From Myotis daubentonii (lineage: Eukaryota > Chordata > Mammalia > Chiroptera > Vespertilionidae): a stretch of 64,000 nt of DNA. A model generated the notes under the pieces. It saw only the letters and a program-made list of their open reading frames with translations. It was not told the origin of the DNA and searched no databases. Positions 59,545 to 64,000 of this stretch are shown here, piece by piece. The DNA lies in assembly GCF_963259705.1 (NCBI RefSeq), contig NC_081840.1, positions 152,518,282-152,582,281 of the forward strand. Direction: 5' to 3'. Numbering within the stretch: the stretch's first letter is position 1; the number at the start of each line of letters is the position of its first letter. Position numbers and translations under genes: made by a program.

Positions 59545-60077
59545 TCTATATAAATAAATAAATAAAGAGGTAATATGCAAATCAGTCTGGGATGCCGTAA
59601 CACGGTGGTTCTCAACCTGTGGGTCCCGACCCCTTTGGCAGTCGAACGACCCTTTCACCGGGGTCGCCTAAGACCATATCAGATATTTACATTACGATTC
59701 ATAACAGTAGCAACATTACAGTTATGAAGTAGCAAGGAATATAATTTTATGGTTGGGTCACAACATGAAGAACTTTATTTAAAGGGCCCGAAGGTTGAGA
59801 CCCACTGCCGTAACGGGTCACCACTGGACAGGAGGAGGTTGCACGAGGCCTGGAGCGGAGATGGAGACAGAAACTGGGGGGGGGGGTTGGGGGGGGTCGG
59901 ACGGGGGAGCCTGCCTGAGCTGGCGTGGCAGCCCCGGTGGCCCGGAGTGGAAACAAGCAGGGGGGCCGGGGGACACTACGAGTCAGGCGCGGGTCCCGGC
60001 TGTCTGTGGGGTGCCTCCTCACACGGCGGGAGGTGGGGTGCCTCCTCGCGCGATTTCAATTGCACACTGGCCTCTAG
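59545..60077 (+). mobile_element. Helibat-like Helitron carrying a nested SPIN copy
   Basis: It starts TCTATATAAATAAATAAATA, then AAGAGGTAATATGCAAATCA, and ends GCACACTGGCCTCTAG, between A (59544) and T (60078). The SPIN element occupies 59603-59807. The right half is unusually GC- and CpG-rich with a long G run (59875-59908) and two GTGGGGTGCCTCCTC units. Confidence 0.85.
59603..59807 (+). mobile_element. SPIN-like hAT MITE nested in a Helitron (205 bp)
   Basis: It starts CGGTGGTTCTCAACCTGTGG and ends AAGGTTGAGACCCACTG. Target duplication CCGTAACA (59595-59602) / CCGTAACG (59808-59815) lies in Helitron sequence. The middle is deleted from ACCATC to TCAGATAT. Confidence 0.93.
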
Positions 60078-60084
60078 TTTTAGT

Positions 60085-60147
60085 AATAATGATAATAGCT
60101 AACATTTTTCTAAGCCCTTTACACATATTATCTCAGTGAACTCTCTT
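60085..60147 (-). repeat. MIR fragment
   Basis: AATGATAATAGCTAACATTT, CTAAGCCCTTTACACATATT and ATCTCAGTGAACTC are the inverted MIR 3' part, cut by the SPIN element that follows. Confidence 0.6.
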
Positions 60148-60359
60148 CAGTGGTTCTCAACCTTCTGGCCCTTTAAATACAGTTCCTCATGTTGCGACCC
60201 AACCATAAAATTATTTTCGTTGCTACTTCATAACTGTAATGTTGCTACTGTTATGAATCGTAATGTAAATATCTGATATGCAGGATGGTCTTAGGCGACC
60301 CCTGTGAAAGGGTTGTTTGACTGCCAAAGGGGTCAGGACCCACAGGTTGAGAACCGCTG
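60148..60359 (-). mobile_element. SPIN-like hAT MITE, internally deleted (212 bp)
   Basis: It starts CAGTGGTTCTCAACCTTCTG and ends GGTTGAGAACCGCTG. It includes GAATCGTAATGTAAATATCT and GGCGACCCCTGTGAAAGGGT, with the ATAATTAAAGC segment missing. No clear flanking 8-bp match. Confidence 0.9.
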
Positions 60360-60554
60360 CATTAGATCCTTTCTATTAGGTAGGTATTACTCTTCATGTA
60401 TACCAACTCACACAGGAAGTAAAGTCAATCATTTTTATTTATTCCCATGGAATTTTAGGTTACTTCTGCCCCCATCCCCCGCCACCATGACAATTTAGTA
60501 ATGTTATAATAAGCAAAAGGGATTTTAACTTCAGTTGGAATGACACTTCTAATG

Positions 60555-60675
60555 CAAAGTAACTTGTGCATATGGTCTCCTTTAATTTCTCAAACTGACA
60601 CAGAAAGAGTGTGTTATTCTCTGTATTTTGCACAGATGAAGGAACTGAGCTTAGAGAAATTAAGTAACTTCTGCT
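60555..60675 (-). repeat. MIR fragment
   Basis: GTCTCCTTTAATTTCTCAAA, ATTCTCTGTATTTTGCACAG and GAAGGAACTGAGCTTAGAGA are diverged inverted MIR. Confidence 0.5.
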
Positions 60676-60679
60676 CATT

Positions 60680-61380
60680 CTGTTATTCTGAATTCTCTTT
60701 TCATACTGTAAAAATAACAAAAAATTGTCATTGAATTTTATGTTGTAAGTCAGTTCATAAGTAAATGGTGTGGGTACCCAACATACTGGCCCCAATTAAA
60801 ATTTCATAAAAAAAATCAAAATTCAAATAAATGGCTGGCTGAGTTTTAAGCAATTCATACAAGAAATTTGTTGAAATAGGATCTTTCTATAACTTTCTCA
60901 TCATTTGGAAGTGAAATATTCCATAAGGATATCATAGTAAGCTAATGAAATGTACATCATGTAATTGTAGAATTTCTGGATTAGTCACAATTTCTGGGAT
61001 AAACAGAGACTCATAATTTTTTCTTTATCCCCCTGGCCCAACAGGTACTTCCTTTCTTCCATGAAGCCTCCTTGGTGTGATAGAAGAGAGTCTCTCTTGG
61101 CTTGGTCAGGTTTCCTAACATCTTCTTGTCAAATTTCATCCACTTATGTCTTGCCTGTGTCACCATAATTAACATGCCCCCATGGGACTTATGTGCTGTC
61201 ATTGTGTTTTGATCTAAATTTCAAATTTTCCCATGCTTGTGATACTAGCCACAGCACAGGCCTGTAGAGAGGGCAGAACAATGCTTGAGAGTGACAGAAA
61301 AACAAAACCAGAAAACAGGAAGCCAAACATTTTCATGAAATAGCTACTCTGCCGGTTCACATAATGGGATTGTTATTCTA
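60680..61380. other. Intronic sequence without recognised features
   Basis: AT-rich. No exon, repeat or RNA signature seen. Confidence 0.45.
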
Positions 61381-61383
61381 GGC

Positions 61384-61694
61384 CAGTGGTTCTCAACCTT
61401 CCTAATTCCGCAACCCCTTAATACAGTTCCTCATGTTGTGGTGACCCCCAACCATAAAATTATTTTGGTTGCTACTTCATAACTGTAATTTTGCTACTGT
61501 TATGAATCGTAATGTAAATATCTGATATGCAGGATGCATTTTCATTGTTACAAATTGAACATAATTAAAGCATAGTGATTAATCACAAAAACAGTATGTA
61601 ATTATATATGTGTTTTCCGATGGTCTTAGGCGACCCCTGTGAAAGGGTCGTTTGACCCCCAAAGGGGTCGCGACCCACAGGTTGAGAACCGCTG
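61384..61694 (-). mobile_element. SPIN-like hAT MITE, full length (311 bp)
   Basis: It starts CAGTGGTTCTCAACCTTCCT and ends GGTTGAGAACCGCTG. A perfect 8-bp target duplication TTCTAGGC occurs at 61376-61383 and 61695-61702. It has the same length as the other full copy at 43522 and is in opposite orientation. Confidence 0.96.
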
Positions 61695-61702
61695 TTCTAG
61701 GC

Positions 61703-62525
61703 TCACCCTTCGCTAGCCCACTGACAACAGACATTTTCAAACTGAAGGAGTCAGAGGCTACCTTTGTGAGAGTAAAGCACTCGCTGCTTGTGAAATTACA
61801 GGAAAAAATCAATAAGAACTCAGTCAAACATTTTATTGTGTATGATATAAACACAGAGCACAGAAAAGTTCAGTTTAAACTTTGTGCCTTTTAATTTTGT
61901 CCCCTTACAGAACTCCGACAGGCAACAAAGAGTACTCTGACCTTGTACACACAGAAATGGACCAAAGGAGCTTGAGGGGAGTGGCCCAGTGGACGGAAGG
62001 GGCAGCAACAACAAAAACAAGAAAAACGGACAAACGCAATCAGCCAGCCTGGAAAGGAAGCTCATCAGGCTCCCACCAGGATAACAGCTGCAGTGGAAAT
62101 GAGCTAGAACCTCAGCAGAGCGGCACGAAACAGCTCCACTTGGAAGGCTGACCTGGAGAACCTGTGATGGGGAGGCCTGGAGAGAGGTGCCTGGAAGATG
62201 AAATGAAACCAACTTTCCAAGATGAGACTAAGTGCAAACTATTTAAAAATTTTCTTCTAAGTAGGCCCAGACCAACGGGGAAATCACCCCAGACCACAGC
62301 TGCTCTCTGTCCTCTTCTTGGCACTTATTCTTCCTATGAGAGCCCTTCCTCTGTCCCATGGGAGACACACTGGACTCCAGAGGCTGTGGCCATTCATGAG
62401 GTACAGCTTTCTCGGCCATTTATTCTTCCTCAAAACCCACCTGTCCTTTGTTTTCTCCCTATTACACAAGCTAACTCTTACATGTTTGTAATATAGTCCA
62501 TTTGTTCAATGCTGTATAATTTTTT
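61703..62525. other. Intronic sequence without recognised features
   Basis: Moderate GC. Short open frames only. Nothing recognised. Confidence 0.45.
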
Positions 62526-62526
62526 G

Positions 62527-62529
<3 letters not shown>

Positions 62530-62580
<51 letters not shown>
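62530..62580 (+). repeat. (TA)n microsatellite
   Basis: About 25 perfect TA units. Confidence 0.98.
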
Positions 62581-62583
<3 letters not shown>

Positions 62584-62893
62584 TTATTTGATTCCCCTAA
62601 TAAACTAAACTTGCATATAACCACGCCCTTCAGCTTTTAACCTCTTCAGCTGGCTATTGGAGGAATTGTCTCTGTGTGTCAATGAATGAGCAATAACGTT
62701 GACTAGATAGGACGGTTCAGAAACATAATTGACAAAACTCTGGAGTGGGTCACTAAATATTTGAGGAAAAATAGAAAACAAGTGAAAATCCCACTAGCCC
62801 TTTTTTGGGTATTACAGTTCCCAAATCGGACTATATGGAATCTCTGTCATCACAAACAGCCCTTGCTCCCTATGGTAAAAATTCTATCTTTTT

Positions 62894-63102
62894 TTAAAAA
62901 AAGTTTTATTTGATTTTAGAGAGGAAGGGAGAGGGAGAGACAGAAACATCAATGATGAGAGAGAATCAGTGATCAGCTGCCTCCTGCACACCCCACACTG
63001 GGGATCCAGCTAGCAACCCTGCCATGTGCCCTGACTTGGAATCAAACCATGATCTCCTGGTTCATAGGTCGATGCTCAACCACTGAGCCAGGCCCGCTGG
63101 GC
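62894..63102 (-). mobile_element. Ves SINE
   Basis: On the minus strand it starts GCCCAGCGGGCCTGGCTCAG and continues TGGTTGAGCATCGACC, with GGGGTGTGCAGGAGGCAGCT in the body and an A-rich tail. Imperfect target duplication AAAATTCTATCTTT (62878-62891) / AAGATCCTATCTTT (63103-63116), 12 of 14 matching. Confidence 0.95.
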
Positions 63103-63116
63103 AAGATCCTATCTTT

Positions 63117-64000
63117 GGATGGACATTTCCCACTATGCTTGTGGAGAGTGGGATAAGGGTGACACTAGGCTGCTGATTGAGATTTCGTACTGTAGGATGA
63201 GAGGTAGAGTGAAGAAAAATGTGAAATTATTATTTTCAACATTTATTAACTTTATTAAAAATAACTTTTAATTATGGAAAATTTAAACAGGCAGAGGAAG
63301 ACAGAAGAGTTTAGTGAATTCTCACCTGATTATCATCTGGCTTCTAAACTTTTGTCACGTACAGTCTTATTTCACCCGGACTCACACCCCTCTCCACAGT
63401 ATTTTTTTAAGCAAATCCTAGCCCTCTTAAAGATGAGCATGCTGCCATTATCATACCTAATAAAGCCATTAGTAATAACTCTTTATTAAGAATTTATTAC
63501 TTTTGAAGAGTGAGATGCAGAAGGAAACATTTAAATATGTCTACTTTTATTTAAAAGTAGAAACACTAAAAAATTGATTTCCAATCTCAGGAATTAGATT
63601 TTATATAATCATGTGAGTTAGTGTCCATGTGTTTTTGAAAAAATATGAAATTATTAAATTAATGCTTTGTGGTGTCATGGAGCAGGATATGAAGCTTAAA
63701 ATTATAAAGCTGTGTTTCTGCTCTTTTACTTTCTGGACAAAATTCCTTGGACAAGTCATTTAATTTCTCCGAGCCTTTGTTTCTTCATTTCTGGGATGGA
63801 AATATTGTATTATTACTACTATTACTTTTGTTATTTTTATTATTATTGTTGCTTCAGATAGTTTTTGTGAGAATAGAAAAGGACTTTGCAAACTACCCAA
63901 ATAGTATTCAAATATTATAGTAAGAGTAGTAATAAGATTAAAAATAGCCAGTCTTGATTACAATGTACAAGTTACTATTCTAGGGCCATCACATGTGTTG
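63117..64000. other. Intronic sequence with a MIR remnant and ATT-rich tract
   Basis: 63715-63930 (GGACAAGTCATTTAATTTCT, GAGCCTTTGTTTCTTCATTT) is plus-strand MIR, interrupted by an ATT/ACT triplet tract at about 63810-63852. Confidence 0.55.

Larger units (their letters stand above)
18800..64000 (-). other. ADARB2: ADARB2 intron 1 (partial, at least 45 kb)
   Basis: Everything upstream of exon 2. The exon 1 signature, a run of Arg/Lys codons after a short N-terminus, was not found to 64000. That fits the very large first intron known for this gene. This part is more AT-rich and far richer in young transposons than the left third. Confidence 0.85.

Noticed and set aside
1..64000. CRISPR array, operon, prophage or plasmid system
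   Set aside because: The DNA is mammalian. The regular repeats are microsatellites and transposons, with no spacer-repeat periodicity or prokaryotic genes.

Overview
This is nuclear DNA from a mammal, almost certainly a vespertilionid bat. Two exons of a vertebrate gene sit in very long introns. The repeat set is diagnostic: Ves-type tRNA-derived SINEs, Helibat-like Helitrons (5' TC, 3' hairpin plus CTAG, insertion between A and T), SPIN-like hAT MITEs with 8-bp target duplications, a young L1, and old MIR and L1M relics. The species call is inference from these repeats.

The only functional gene I can support is ADARB2 (ADAR3) on the minus strand. Exon 3 (11428-12296, 869 nt) carries both double-stranded-RNA-binding domains. 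Exon 2 (18713-18799, 87 nt) is a small exon upstream of it. They join in frame across a phase-1 intron through GT-AG sites, and the encoded residues match the known ADARB2 N-terminal half. Exon 1, exon 4 and the deaminase domain were not found and must lie outside. Everything else is intron: intron 3 (1-11427, partial), intron 2 (12297-18712) and intron 1 (18800-64000, partial).

Layout: 1-20 kb is GC- and CpG-rich and poor in young repeats (a 107-bp mariner MITE, one Helitron, microsatellites, MIR relics). 20-24 kb has old L1 and LTR-like relics. 25.5-28.6 kb is a 5'-truncated L1 with uninterrupted ORF2 and a 14-bp target duplication. 28.8-31 kb has two SPIN deletion derivatives. 31.0-33.85 kb holds the most unusual object: a processed ELL retrocopy lying between an LTR and the U5-like tail of a second LTR. 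The whole unit has TG...CA ends and a 6-bp direct repeat (GTGTTC). 37-43 kb has Ves SINEs, 43-45 kb more SPIN copies, 50.6-52.2 kb an old L1 split by a Ves SINE. 57.7-60.1 kb is a Helitron cluster, including a mirror-image element with two 3' ends, two abutting tandem copies and one copy with a nested SPIN. 60-62 kb has two more SPIN copies.

Nothing prokaryotic or CRISPR-like is present, and I saw no intact second gene. The items most worth a second look are the LTR-bounded ELL retrocopy, the Helitron cluster, the horizontally acquired SPIN family and several unique AT-rich blocks that could be intronic enhancers of ADARB2.
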